A DNA stretch of 64,000 nt from Scandinavium lactucae (GTDB lineage: Bacteria > Pseudomonadota > Gammaproteobacteria > Enterobacterales > Enterobacteriaceae): contig NZ_JAWXRD010000030.1 of assembly GCF_033843265.1 (NCBI RefSeq), positions 186,001 through 250,000 on the forward strand, read 5' to 3'. Below the pieces are notes generated by a model, which had not been told where the DNA came from, ran no database searches, and saw only the letters and a list, made by a program, of their open reading frames with translations. Below are positions 52,282 to 59,502 of the stretch, piece after piece; position 1 is the first letter of the stretch, and the number at the start of each line of letters is the position of its first letter. The translations under genes were made by a program, and so were the position numbers.

Positions 52282-52725
52282 TCAGAAACGGGAAATTATA
52301 TTTTTTATCTCCTCTCGGGTTTTCGCCTGGTGTAGCAACAGCATCTCTTCATCACTGGAAAATAACGCTGCCAGTGACGAGATCATTTCAATGTGACTGT
52401 GTTTATCCGGAGCTGCCAACATAATAATCAGATCAACCGGATCGTGCTCTTGCGAGCCAAAACTGACACCGTGTTGCAGCTTCAGTAATGAAAGTCCTAA
52501 CCCTCTGGCCCCCTCTTCCGGTCTGGCATGGGGCATCGCAAGCCCGGGAGCCAACACGTAATACGGGCCCAGTTTGTGATGGCTTTCGATAATCGCCGTT
52601 ACGTATTCCGGCCCTATCGTGTGCGCCTTCAGCAGCGGCTGAGCGCAGATTTCCAATGCCTGTGACCAGGTGTCGACCTGCTCCTGCAATAGGATGGTTT
52701 CCTCGTGGATCCATTGACTCAGCAT
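52282..52725 (-). CDS. PTS EIIA, fructose/mannitol/ascorbate type
   Basis: 147-residue PTS_EIIA_2 domain. Phospho-histidine is expected at His66 in VLAPGLAMPHARPEEGA. ATG 52725 with GGAG six bases upstream is preferred to the TTG at 52740. It is the first gene of the minus-strand operon EIIA-EIIB-EIIC-transketolase N and C, directly downstream of the CRP site and two palindromic operators. Confidence 0.9.
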   Translation of the reverse strand: MLSQWIHEETILLQEQVDTWSQALEICAQPLLKAHTIGPEYVTAIIESHHKLGPYYVLAPGLAMPHARPEEGARGLGLSLLKLQHGVSFGSQEHDPVDLIIMLAAPDKHSHIEMISSLAALFSSDEEMLLLHQAKTREEIKNIISRF

Positions 52726-52781
52726 GGTGTTCTCCAGCAATGGGGGGTGGACAAACTTTATGCAAGGTCCAGAGTACTGAC

Positions 52782-52797
52782 TGTGATGATACTCACA
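52782..52797. promoter_or_regulatory. Perfect CRP-binding site upstream of the PTS operon
   Basis: TGTGA (52782-52786), six bases, TCACA (52793-52797): a full match to the CRP consensus, between the divergent EIIA and LacI-family genes. It lies 57 bases upstream of the EIIA start codon and fits catabolite control of a sugar PTS. Confidence 0.85.
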
Positions 52798-52798
52798 A

Positions 52799-52847
52799 AG
52801 ATAGCGCTACCAAAAAAGCAGGTAAGAGATTTGTGATAGCGCTATCA
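52799..52847. promoter_or_regulatory. Two palindromic operators for the LacI-family regulator
   Basis: A perfect 14-base palindrome TGATAGCGCTATCA occupies 52834-52847. A second copy, AGATAGCGCTACCA at 52799-52812, differs at two positions. Centres are 35 bases apart. The central CG-containing palindrome with symmetric flanks is typical of LacI/GntR-family operators. The upstream copy abuts the CRP site, so repressor and CRP could compete or cooperate. Confidence 0.8.
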
Positions 52848-52940
52848 AAATGTGAACATCCTGTAATAACTCAGCAAAAGGAGGGATTTCCGGCGTATAC
52901 TGCATGCACTTTCAAAACGAGATTTCAATCAGGAAGAAGC

Positions 52941-53960
52941 ATGTCTCTGACCCGAAAACGTCGTAGCACCGGCAAAGTCACCCTCGCCGATGTGGCGCAG
53001 CTGGCTGGCGTGGGAACGATGACCGTTTCCCGGGCGTTGCGTACGCCGGAGCAGGTCTCCGATAAACTCCGGGAAAAGATTGAAGCGGCAGTTCAGACCC
53101 TGGGCTATATGCCCAATATGGCGGCGAGTGCGCTGGCTTCGGCGTCATCGTGGACCATCGGCATGGTGGTGCCGAGCCTGGCGGAAGCCGGTTGTTCAGA
53201 AATGTTTGCCGGGTTGCAGCAGGTATTGCAGCCTGCGGGCTATCAAATCATGCTGGCGGAATCACGCCATCATCTCGATCAGGAAGAGAAACTACTGGAG
53301 ACGCTGCTGGCGTCTAACATCGCCGCCGCCATTCTGCTCAGCGTGGAGCATAGCGACACCGTACGGCAGTGGCTGGAAAACAGCGCCATTCCGGTGATGG
53401 AAATCGGGGCCAAGCGCACCGACCCGCTGGATATAAACATCGGGATTGATAACGTCGCGGCGATGTTTGAACTGACGCAAATGCTCATACAGCGCGGCTA
53501 TCAGAATATCGGTCTGCTGTGCGCTAACCAGGAGCAATGGATTTTTCAGCAGCATTTGCAGGGCTGGTACAAAGCGATGCTGCGCCACCATATGTCGCCC
53601 AACCGGGTGATTAACGCCGCGGAACCGCCCACCTTTTCCACCGGCGCGGCACAACTGCCCGAGTTTTTACTGGCCTGGCCGGAACTGGATGCGCTGGTCT
53701 GCGTGTCGGATGAAATGGCGTGTGGTGCGCTGTATGAATGTCAGCGTCGGCGGATTAAAGTACCGGAGGATTTGGCGGTAGTGGGCTTTGGTGGCAGCGA
53801 TGTGAGCCGGGTGTGCCAGCCACCGTTGACCACCATTTCTGTGCCGCATCGCCAGATTGGGATTGAAGCAGGCCGCGCGCTGCTGGCGCGTCTGAATGAT
53901 GATGAATGGGAAGAAAACACCGCCATCGCCGCAAAACTGTGTTTGCGGGATAGCTGCTAA
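52941..53960 (+). CDS. LacI-family transcriptional regulator of the PTS/transketolase operon
   Basis: 339 residues. Helix-turn-helix VTLADVAQLAGVGTMTVSRA at 13-32, followed by the hinge and a periplasmic-binding-type effector domain (GMVVPSLAEAGCSEMFAGLQ, DALVCVSDEMACGALY, VVGFGGSDVSRVCQPPLTTI). ATG 52941 with AGGAAG upstream is the start; the longer reading from 52656 crosses the operators. It resembles the GntR (gluconate) subgroup. Divergent from EIIA with the operators between; effector likely a sugar or sugar phosphate of this pathway. Its stop lies three bases from that of yfcD. Confidence 0.93.
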   Translation: MSLTRKRRSTGKVTLADVAQLAGVGTMTVSRALRTPEQVSDKLREKIEAAVQTLGYMPNMAASALASASSWTIGMVVPSLAEAGCSEMFAGLQQVLQPAGYQIMLAESRHHLDQEEKLLETLLASNIAAAILLSVEHSDTVRQWLENSAIPVMEIGAKRTDPLDINIGIDNVAAMFELTQMLIQRGYQNIGLLCANQEQWIFQQHLQGWYKAMLRHHMSPNRVINAAEPPTFSTGAAQLPEFLLAWPELDALVCVSDEMACGALYECQRRRIKVPEDLAVVGFGGSDVSRVCQPPLTTISVPHRQIGIEAGRALLARLNDDEWEENTAIAAKLCLRDSC

Positions 53961-53963
53961 ACC

Positions 53964-54506
53964 TTACTCGGTTTCTTCTTCTTTCGCTGATTCGTTGTTG
54001 GCATTGCGAGTCATCCACAGCGCCAGCGCTTTTAGGGAATCCGGGGTGAACTCATCGCAACGCGCGGTGATCTCTTCCGGTGTCAGCCAGCATACTTCAC
54101 TGACCTCTTCTTCCTGCAACGCAAACGGTCCGTGAGAAACACAGCTAAAGAGGCTGCCCCACACGCGACAATGTTTGTCTTCGAAATAGAACTGACCGTG
54201 GTCAGCAAACGGCACGCCAGCAATCCCCAACTCTTCTTCCGCTTCACGACGGGCTGAATCAAGCAGCTGTTCATCGGACTGTACAACCCCACCCGCAGTG
54301 GCATCCAGCATACCCGGCATGAAGTCCTTGGTTTCTGTGCGACGTTGCACCAGAATTTTCCCCATACCGTCGTGAACCACAATGTAGGTCGCGCGATGAC
54401 GCAAGCACTGCGCGCGCATTTGCTCGCGGCTTGACTGTGCGATGACCTCATTGTCTTCGTTGACGATGTCCACCCATTCTGTGCTTGCCAAGTTCTGCTC
54501 CACCAT
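53964..54506 (-). CDS. yfcD: Nudix hydrolase YfcD
   Basis: 180-residue Nudix protein. The Nudix box G73-x5-E79-x7-R87-E88-x3-EE-x-G94 is complete (AGGVVQSDEQ through REAEEELGI). C-terminal region similar to isopentenyl-diphosphate-isomerase-type Nudix proteins. Substrate unknown. It is convergent with the LacI-family gene. Confidence 0.94.
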   Translation of the reverse strand: MVEQNLASTEWVDIVNEDNEVIAQSSREQMRAQCLRHRATYIVVHDGMGKILVQRRTETKDFMPGMLDATAGGVVQSDEQLLDSARREAEEELGIAGVPFADHGQFYFEDKHCRVWGSLFSCVSHGPFALQEEEVSEVCWLTPEEITARCDEFTPDSLKALALWMTRNANNESAKEEETE

Positions 54507-54561
54507 CAGAAAACCTTCTCTCTATAGCGCTCTCGCGGCGCGTTTACGGTTGTCGGGTAAA

Positions 54562-55116
54562 TTACGGATTAATTGCAACCTCTGCAATAACCCGTTGATC
54601 ATTGAGTGCTAAAACCCGCAATTTATTCCCCTCCATCATCCCGTAGCTGGCGCTAAAGCCCCCTTTTGGAATGCTGACGGAACCCGGGTTGAAGTGGAAG
54701 ATATCACCTTTGCGTTCTGCAACCGGAATATGAGTATGACCATAAACCAGCACATCGCCAGCGGAAAGCGCAGGCAGGTTATCAGGGCCGAACAGATGCC
54801 CGTGGGTCAGGAACAGGCGCTGCTCTGCGGTTAATACCTGCTGCCACGGCGCAGTGATGGGGAAATGCAGCAGCATCTGGTCAACTTCACTGTCACAGTT
54901 GCCACGCACGGCAATAATCCGCTCTGCCAGCGTGTTTAATCGCTCCGCGACTTCAGCGGGGGCATAGCCTTCCGGCAACGCATTGCGCGGGCCATGATTA
55001 AGCACATCGCCCAAAATTACCAGATAACGTGCGCCACTCTGCGCAAACAACGACAGTACGCGTTCAACGGCGGGCAAAGACCCGTGAATATCTGACGCAA
55101 ACATCAGTTTCATCAA
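54562..55116 (-). CDS. yfcE: Phosphodiesterase YfcE
   Basis: 184-residue calcineurin-like metallophosphoesterase. Metal ligands: Asp9 and His11 in ASDIHGS, Asp37 in ILGDVLNHG, Asn in VRGNCDSE, and histidines in LTHGHLFG and YGHTHIPV. E. coli YfcE is manganese-dependent and active on artificial phosphodiesters. It is probably co-transcribed with yfcD or yfcF. Confidence 0.95.
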   Translation of the reverse strand: MMKLMFASDIHGSLPAVERVLSLFAQSGARYLVILGDVLNHGPRNALPEGYAPAEVAERLNTLAERIIAVRGNCDSEVDQMLLHFPITAPWQQVLTAEQRLFLTHGHLFGPDNLPALSAGDVLVYGHTHIPVAERKGDIFHFNPGSVSIPKGGFSASYGMMEGNKLRVLALNDQRVIAEVAINP

Positions 55117-55166
55117 TCATTCCTCCACGATAAACCGCACTATCATAACGGATTATTACCGCCTGT

Positions 55167-55811
55167 TCAGCCAGCGTGTTTAGCGGAGAGCGCGATATAG
55201 CGCTGAACGGACGCACGCTGCCACTGGAAGGCGGCATAATCTGCGAGCGGTTCAGGAACATCATCCCCGTTCAGCACCAGTCGATTAAGCATTAATGCCA
55301 GGTCAGTATCAGCAATGGACCATTCACCAAACAGATTCGGCTTGCCGTGCGCCAGCAGCGCATTAGCGGTATCGAACAGTTTCGCGGCGGCTTTCTGCCC
55401 TTCAGCGCTGAGAGACGGTTTTTTCACGCCGCCGAACACCACATCGGTGGAACGTTCTTCCCGAATCGGCATTAAATCACTGCGCAGCCAGGCCTGGATC
55501 TGGCGGGCACGGGCACGCTTTTCAATATCATGCGGATAAAGACGCTCCCACTGCGGCGGAGCAAAACGCTCGTCCAGATATTCCGTAATGGCCGAGGATT
55601 CGCTCAACGCAAAAGCATCAACTTCCAGTAAAGGTACGCGGCGGGTAACGCCATACCCTTTCCAGTCGGTGTTGAGATGTTCACCCTGATTTAAATCGAC
55701 ACTTTTCAGGCTAAAAGCCAGCCCTTTTTCCTGCAATGCAACATACACGGACATCACGTACGGCGAGTAAAAATGGGCATCGGACCACAGCGTAATCACG
55801 GGACGAGTCAT
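55167..55811 (-). CDS. yfcF: Glutathione S-transferase YfcF
   Basis: 214-residue GST: N-terminal thioredoxin fold (YVMSVYVALQEKGLAFSL, VPLLEVDAFALSESSAITEY with the glutathione gamma-glutamyl-binding Glu-Ser) and an all-helical C-terminal domain (NLFGEWSIADTDLALMLNRL). E. coli YfcF has glutathione transferase and peroxidase activity. Divergent from yfcG, another GST, across 138 bases. Confidence 0.94.
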   Translation of the reverse strand: MTRPVITLWSDAHFYSPYVMSVYVALQEKGLAFSLKSVDLNQGEHLNTDWKGYGVTRRVPLLEVDAFALSESSAITEYLDERFAPPQWERLYPHDIEKRARARQIQAWLRSDLMPIREERSTDVVFGGVKKPSLSAEGQKAAAKLFDTANALLAHGKPNLFGEWSIADTDLALMLNRLVLNGDDVPEPLADYAAFQWQRASVQRYIALSAKHAG

Positions 55812-55949
55812 AGCTTCCTCAACGGTTTGCGGGTGAAAACCTCAACATATCGTGTCTGTGTCATACTGTCACTTGATGAAAACTCACACAATTGAACTAA
55901 GCACCTATACTCCAGAAGTCATGAAAATAGCCCAGGCCCAGGAGTTAAA

Positions 55950-56579
55950 ATGATTGACCTCTATTATGCCCCTACCCCGAATGGCCATAAAATTACGCTG
56001 TTTCTGGAAGAAGCCCAGATGGCGTACCGCCTGATTCGCGTGGATATCAGCAAAGGCGATCAGTTCCGTCCTGAGTTCCTGAGTCTCTCACCGAATAATA
56101 AAATTCCAGCCATTGTCGATCATGTACCCGTCGACGGTGGTGCGCCGCTCAGTTTGTTTGAGTCGGGTGAAATCTTGCTGTATCTGGCGGAAAAGTCAGG
56201 AAAATTGCTCAGTGGTGAACTGCGCGAACGCCATGTCACGCTGCAATGGCTATTCTGGCAGGTCGGCGGTCTGGGCCCAATGCTGGGGCAAAACCATCAT
56301 TTCAACCACTTTGCGCCACAGCCGGTACCGTATGCGATTGAACGTTATCAGGTTGAAACCCAACGCCTGTACCACGTACTGAATAAACGGCTGGAAATAT
56401 GCCCGTGGCTTGGCGGCGAGCATTACAGCATTGCCGACATCGCCTGCTGGCCGTGGGTCAACGCCCATCAGCGCCAGCGCATTGACCTGCAAAATTTCCC
56501 AGCGGTGAAAAACTGGTTCGAACGTATTCGTCAGCGCCCGGCAACCGAACGCGCGATGCAGAAGGCCCACGCGAATTAA
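55950..56579 (+). CDS. yfcG: Disulfide-bond oxidoreductase YfcG (Nu-class GST)
   Basis: 209-residue GST with the Nu-class N-terminal motif YYAPTPNGHKITLFLEEA; Asn11 sits where E. coli YfcG contacts glutathione. VPVDGGAPLSLFESGEILLY carries the gamma-glutamyl site. The C-terminal helical domain includes LGGEHYSIADIACWPWVNAH. Acts as a disulfide reductase in E. coli. Starts a plus-strand run with folX and yfcH. Confidence 0.95.
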   Translation: MIDLYYAPTPNGHKITLFLEEAQMAYRLIRVDISKGDQFRPEFLSLSPNNKIPAIVDHVPVDGGAPLSLFESGEILLYLAEKSGKLLSGELRERHVTLQWLFWQVGGLGPMLGQNHHFNHFAPQPVPYAIERYQVETQRLYHVLNKRLEICPWLGGEHYSIADIACWPWVNAHQRQRIDLQNFPAVKNWFERIRQRPATERAMQKAHAN

Positions 56580-56628
56580 AACGACTTTGTTGTATTATGA
56601 CTGGGATAACAACAAGGAGAAGCCTGCA

Positions 56629-56991
56629 ATGTCCCAGCCAGATGCCATTATTCGTATTAAGAACCTGCGCCTGCGCACCTTTATCGGTATCAAAGAAGAA
56701 GAAATCGCTAACCGTCAGGATATCGTCGTTAACGTGGTTATCCACTATCCTGCGGAAAACGCGCGCAACAGTGAAGACATCAACGATGCGCTGAATTATC
56801 GCACCATCACCAAGTACATCATTCAGCATGTCGAGAATAACCGTTTCTCTTTGTTGGAAAAATTAACTCAGGATGTGCTCAACATCGCATGCGATCATCA
56901 TTGGGTCACCTATGCTGAGGTAGAAATCGACAAACTTCACGCGCTGCGATACGCCGATTCGGTCTCAATGACCATGAGCTGGCGACGCTAG
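56629..56991 (+). CDS. folX: Dihydroneopterin triphosphate 2'-epimerase
   Basis: FolB-like tunnel-fold epimerase of dihydroneopterin triphosphate, 120 residues as in E. coli. The start MSQPDAIIRIKNLRLRTFIG at 56629 has AAGGAG upstream. Features: FIGIKEEEIANRQDIVVNV, DALNYRTITKYI and VTYAEVEIDKLHALRYADSV (catalytic Lys). 49 bases after yfcG. Confidence 0.96.
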   Translation: MSQPDAIIRIKNLRLRTFIGIKEEEIANRQDIVVNVVIHYPAENARNSEDINDALNYRTITKYIIQHVENNRFSLLEKLTQDVLNIACDHHWVTYAEVEIDKLHALRYADSVSMTMSWRR

Positions 56992-57013
56992 GCGCAACCC
57001 GGACGGAGGTTGC

Positions 57014-57907
57014 ATGAAGATCCTGATTACCGGCGGTACTGGCCTGATTGGCCGTCATTTGATTCCACGTCTGCTTGAACTCGGCCACAGTATCATTGTG
57101 GTGACCCGCAGCCCGGAGAAAGCCCGCCAGCTGCTCGATGCCCGGGTTGAACTCTGGAAGGGGCTCAGCGAATGCAGCAATCTGGACGGTATCGATGCGG
57201 TGATCAATCTTGCGGGCGAACCCATCGCCGACAAACGCTGGACCAAAGAGCAAAAACAGCGTTTATGCAACAGCCGCTGGCAAATCACCCAGAAGCTAGT
57301 TGAACTTTTTGCCGCCAGCAGTCAGCCGCCAGGCGTATTCATTTCAGGCTCTGCGGCGGGCTACTATGGTGACCTCGGCGAAGTCGTTGTCACCGAAGAT
57401 GAGCCGCCACACAACGAATTTACCCACAAACTTTGCGCCCGCTGGGAACAAATTGCCTGCGGGGCACAGAGCGACGCGACCCGCGTTTGCCTGCTGCGAA
57501 CCGGAGTGGTGTTAGCCCCCAAAGGCGGGATCCTCGGGAAAATGGTGCCCCCGTTCAAACTCGGACTCGGTGGCCCAATTGGCAACGGCCGTCAGTATCT
57601 GGCGTGGATCCACATTGACGACATGGTTAACGGCATTCTTTGGCTGCTGGATAACGCTCTGCGCGGCCCATTCAACATGGTTTCACCTTATCCGGTTCGC
57701 AACGAACAGTTCGCCCATGCCCTGGGTCATGCGCTGCATCGCCCGGCGGTGTTACGCGCCCCGGCCACGGCGGTCAGGCTGTTGATGGGGGAATCATCGG
57801 TATTAGTGTTGGGCGGACAACGCGCGTTACCTAAGCGCCTGGAAGACGCTGGCTTCACTTTCCGCTGGTACGATCTCGAAGAAGCATTGGGTGACGTGCT
57901 GGCCTGA
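57014..57907 (+). CDS. yfcH: NAD(P)-dependent epimerase family protein YfcH
   Basis: 297-residue SDR39U1-type protein with N-terminal Rossmann motif ILITGGTGLIGRHLIPRLLE and the catalytic YYGDLG region (SGSAAGYYGDLG). The C-terminal DUF1731 part contains RALPKRLEDAGFTFRWYDLE. In E. coli it follows folX; role unknown. It is the last core gene before the accessory module. Confidence 0.95.
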   Translation: MKILITGGTGLIGRHLIPRLLELGHSIIVVTRSPEKARQLLDARVELWKGLSECSNLDGIDAVINLAGEPIADKRWTKEQKQRLCNSRWQITQKLVELFAASSQPPGVFISGSAAGYYGDLGEVVVTEDEPPHNEFTHKLCARWEQIACGAQSDATRVCLLRTGVVLAPKGGILGKMVPPFKLGLGGPIGNGRQYLAWIHIDDMVNGILWLLDNALRGPFNMVSPYPVRNEQFAHALGHALHRPAVLRAPATAVRLLMGESSVLVLGGQRALPKRLEDAGFTFRWYDLEEALGDVLA

Positions 57908-57937
57908 TTCTGCTCGTTCTTATCGCCTTCATCCCCC

Positions 57938-57972
57938 TATTCCAGTGTAATCGTTGCAAACACACTGGAATA
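57938..57972. repeat. Perfect inverted repeat downstream of yfcH
   Basis: TATTCCAGTGT (57938-57948) and ACACTGGAATA (57962-57972), 11-base arms with a 13-base loop. It stands at the edge between the conserved yfcH end and the accessory genes. No T run follows, so terminator function is uncertain; it may mark an insertion boundary. Confidence 0.6.
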
Positions 57973-58084
57973 CTGCTCGCATCCCTGAAATTCTCCTTTC
58001 ATCTTTCTCGCCAGAACACCATTAACGGCTCGCGTCAGGCGTAATCTCTGCCTCTGCACAGCGATTGTTTTCTCGCATGCGACA

Positions 58085-58102
58085 TGTTGACATCGGTCAA
58101 CA
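58085..58102. promoter_or_regulatory. Palindromic operator overlapping a -35-like box, upstream of the TA-like pair
   Basis: TGTTGAC (58085-58091) and GTCAACA (58096-58102) form perfect seven-base arms around ATCG. A consensus TTGACA (58087-58092) lies within the left arm; CATACT at 58110-58115 is 17 bases on. The position just ahead of the two-gene unit is where an autorepressing antitoxin would bind. The putative -10 lies so close to the ATG that the transcript would have almost no leader; the true start site may differ. Confidence 0.55.
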
Positions 58103-58129
58103 CCCCATTCATACTGCACAGGACATCGA

Positions 58130-58387
58130 ATGATGAAGGAACATCCTGATAAACATATTCGGGCAGCTGTCCACTATGCCGTGTCACAAGGCTGGATTTT
58201 TACCTGCGGTGGAAACAGCTCGCATTGTTATGGACGGCTAAAATGCGGGATAGCAGAACATCATCAACATATGATGAGCGTATGGTCTACACCCCGATGC
58301 CCGCAGAATCACGCCCGCCAGATTGTCAGGAAAGTCGATAGCTGTACCCCACGGCAATCCTTGCTTAAAGAATGGCTGGTTGACTGA
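58130..58387 (+). CDS. Small HicA-like protein, putative toxin of a two-gene module
   Basis: 85 residues (84 from the second ATG), AGGA six bases before the first ATG. The pattern DKHIRAAVHYAVSQGWIF, then SSHCYGRLKC and MSVWSTPRCPQNHARQIVRK resembles a widespread uncharacterised family of HicA-like proteins: an N-terminal helix, a Gly-Trp turn, a His (residue 32) on the next strand, then a conserved SVWSTPR strand-turn. Five cysteines (26, 33, 39, 57, 72) could bind metal. Base composition is lower in GC than neighbouring genes. Toxin activity is inference from fold likeness and pairing. Confidence 0.7.
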   Translation: MMKEHPDKHIRAAVHYAVSQGWIFTCGGNSSHCYGRLKCGIAEHHQHMMSVWSTPRCPQNHARQIVRKVDSCTPRQSLLKEWLVD

Positions 58388-58401
58388 AATAAGGAACCCC
58401 T

Positions 58402-58962
58402 ATGTCGCTTTTCAATTTTACTCTGACGCTGTCAGGCGTGACCTCAGATACCTCTGGTCTCGAAGATGCCTTGTTTGCCGCAGGCTGCGACGATGCTCTG
58501 GTGTGCTTTTACGGCACGGCGGTGTATCTCGAATTCGATCGTGAAAGTGAAAGCCTGGCCCAGGCCGTACTTTCTGCCATCAATGATATTGAAACCAGCG
58601 GGATCGGTGCCCGTGTCGAATCGGTTGACTCTACCCTCGTTGGGCTTAGCGATATCGCCGAGCTCACGGGTCTCACCCGCCAGGCCATTGCGTTGCTAAA
58701 AGACGGTGCCCGCGGTTCACGTCAATTTCCCGGTCCGGTTCAGCGCGTAAAAGGCAACTCCCCACTCTGGCACTGGCGTACCGTGATTGACTGGCTGGCA
58801 AGCGAAGGGCGTATTGCGGCTGATTCTTCACTTATCGCCAATGCTCATATTCTCGATAGCATGAATCTGGCTTTACAGCTCCGCTCGTCACTCGAAAAGA
58901 ACACTGTGATGCACTATCTTCATCAGCTGGAGCAGCAGCACACCTCATCCCTCGCACAATGA
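58402..58962 (+). CDS. Helix-turn-helix protein, putative antitoxin/autoregulator
   Basis: 186 residues, 14 bases after the preceding gene, AAGGA before its ATG. The N-terminal domain (1-77) resembles a small alpha/beta fold with GLEDALFAAGCDDALVCFYG and YLEFDRESESLAQAV. A MerR/AlpA-like helix-turn-helix follows at about 80-101 (LVGLSDIAELTGLTRQAIAL), then a wing with QFPGPV and SPLWHWRTVIDWLA (108-134), the usual signature of excisionase-like or antitoxin DNA-binding domains. The C-terminus is helical. I expect it to bind the palindrome at 58085-58102. No named function known to me. Confidence 0.75.
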   Translation: MSLFNFTLTLSGVTSDTSGLEDALFAAGCDDALVCFYGTAVYLEFDRESESLAQAVLSAINDIETSGIGARVESVDSTLVGLSDIAELTGLTRQAIALLKDGARGSRQFPGPVQRVKGNSPLWHWRTVIDWLASEGRIAADSSLIANAHILDSMNLALQLRSSLEKNTVMHYLHQLEQQHTSSLAQ

Positions 58963-58975
58963 TGCCGGAGAAAGC

Positions 58976-59470
58976 ATGCCCGTTTTGACCACCTCGCGCC
59001 TTACCCTGACATCGCTCTGTGAAAGCGATTGGCCCTGCTTTCTGGCGTTACGTACGCATCCGCAGGTCATGCGTTTTATGGGGGGATGCCTTCCCGAGCA
59101 GAGTCTTCGCCTGAAATTTAATTCGCGTCTTGCGGGCAACGTTTTCGCCATTCGGGAGAGTCAGGGAGAGTGCGTGGGTGATATCGGGCTGCAGGTGAGT
59201 CCACACAACCCGCAGGAAGCCGATATTGGCTATGCGCTGCTTCCGCAGGCGCAAGGCAAGGGATTCGCGCAGGAAGCGTTAACGGCGGTCTGTGATTATG
59301 GTTTTACGTCGCTGGGTCTGTTGGCGATTAATGCCTGGGTGCTGGCTGATAACATCGGTTCGGTGCGATTACTGGAAAAAAATGGATTTAAACGTGGGCA
59401 GGTGCTTGAGAAAGCTTTCGAGATAAACGGGGAGTTTTATGACGACTGGGTCTATCGACTGGAGCGCTAA
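58976..59470 (+). CDS. GNAT-family N-acetyltransferase, RimJ/RimL-like
   Basis: 164 residues, starting 13 bases after the HTH gene with GGAG upstream, so probably co-transcribed. Acetyltransf_3 features: LTTSRLTLTSLCESDWPCFL at the N-terminus, acetyl-CoA-binding ADIGYALLPQAQGKGFAQEA (near residues 80-99), and AWVLADNIGSVRLLEKNGFK. Substrate not predictable. Its similarity to RimJ/RimL enzymes does not require a link to the toxin-like gene; the link is positional. Confidence 0.85.
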   Translation: MPVLTTSRLTLTSLCESDWPCFLALRTHPQVMRFMGGCLPEQSLRLKFNSRLAGNVFAIRESQGECVGDIGLQVSPHNPQEADIGYALLPQAQGKGFAQEALTAVCDYGFTSLGLLAINAWVLADNIGSVRLLEKNGFKRGQVLEKAFEINGEFYDDWVYRLER

Positions 59471-59472
59471 AC

Positions 59473-59497
59473 TCCCCCCGCCCCAAGGGCGAGGGGA
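59473..59497. terminator. Hairpin between the acetyltransferase gene and hisP
   Basis: C-rich and G-rich arms (CCCC-CGCCC against GGGCG-AGGGG, one mismatch, loop CAA) directly after the acetyltransferase stop and five bases before the hisP stop. Weak T content, so efficiency is uncertain. Confidence 0.5.
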
Positions 59498-59502
59498 TTA
59501 TC

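Noticed and set aside
50508..52725. Calling the PTS genes ulaABC (ascorbate)
   Set aside because: Family likeness is clear, but the ascorbate-6-phosphate pathway genes are absent and transketolase halves are present, so a symbol implying ascorbate is not justified.
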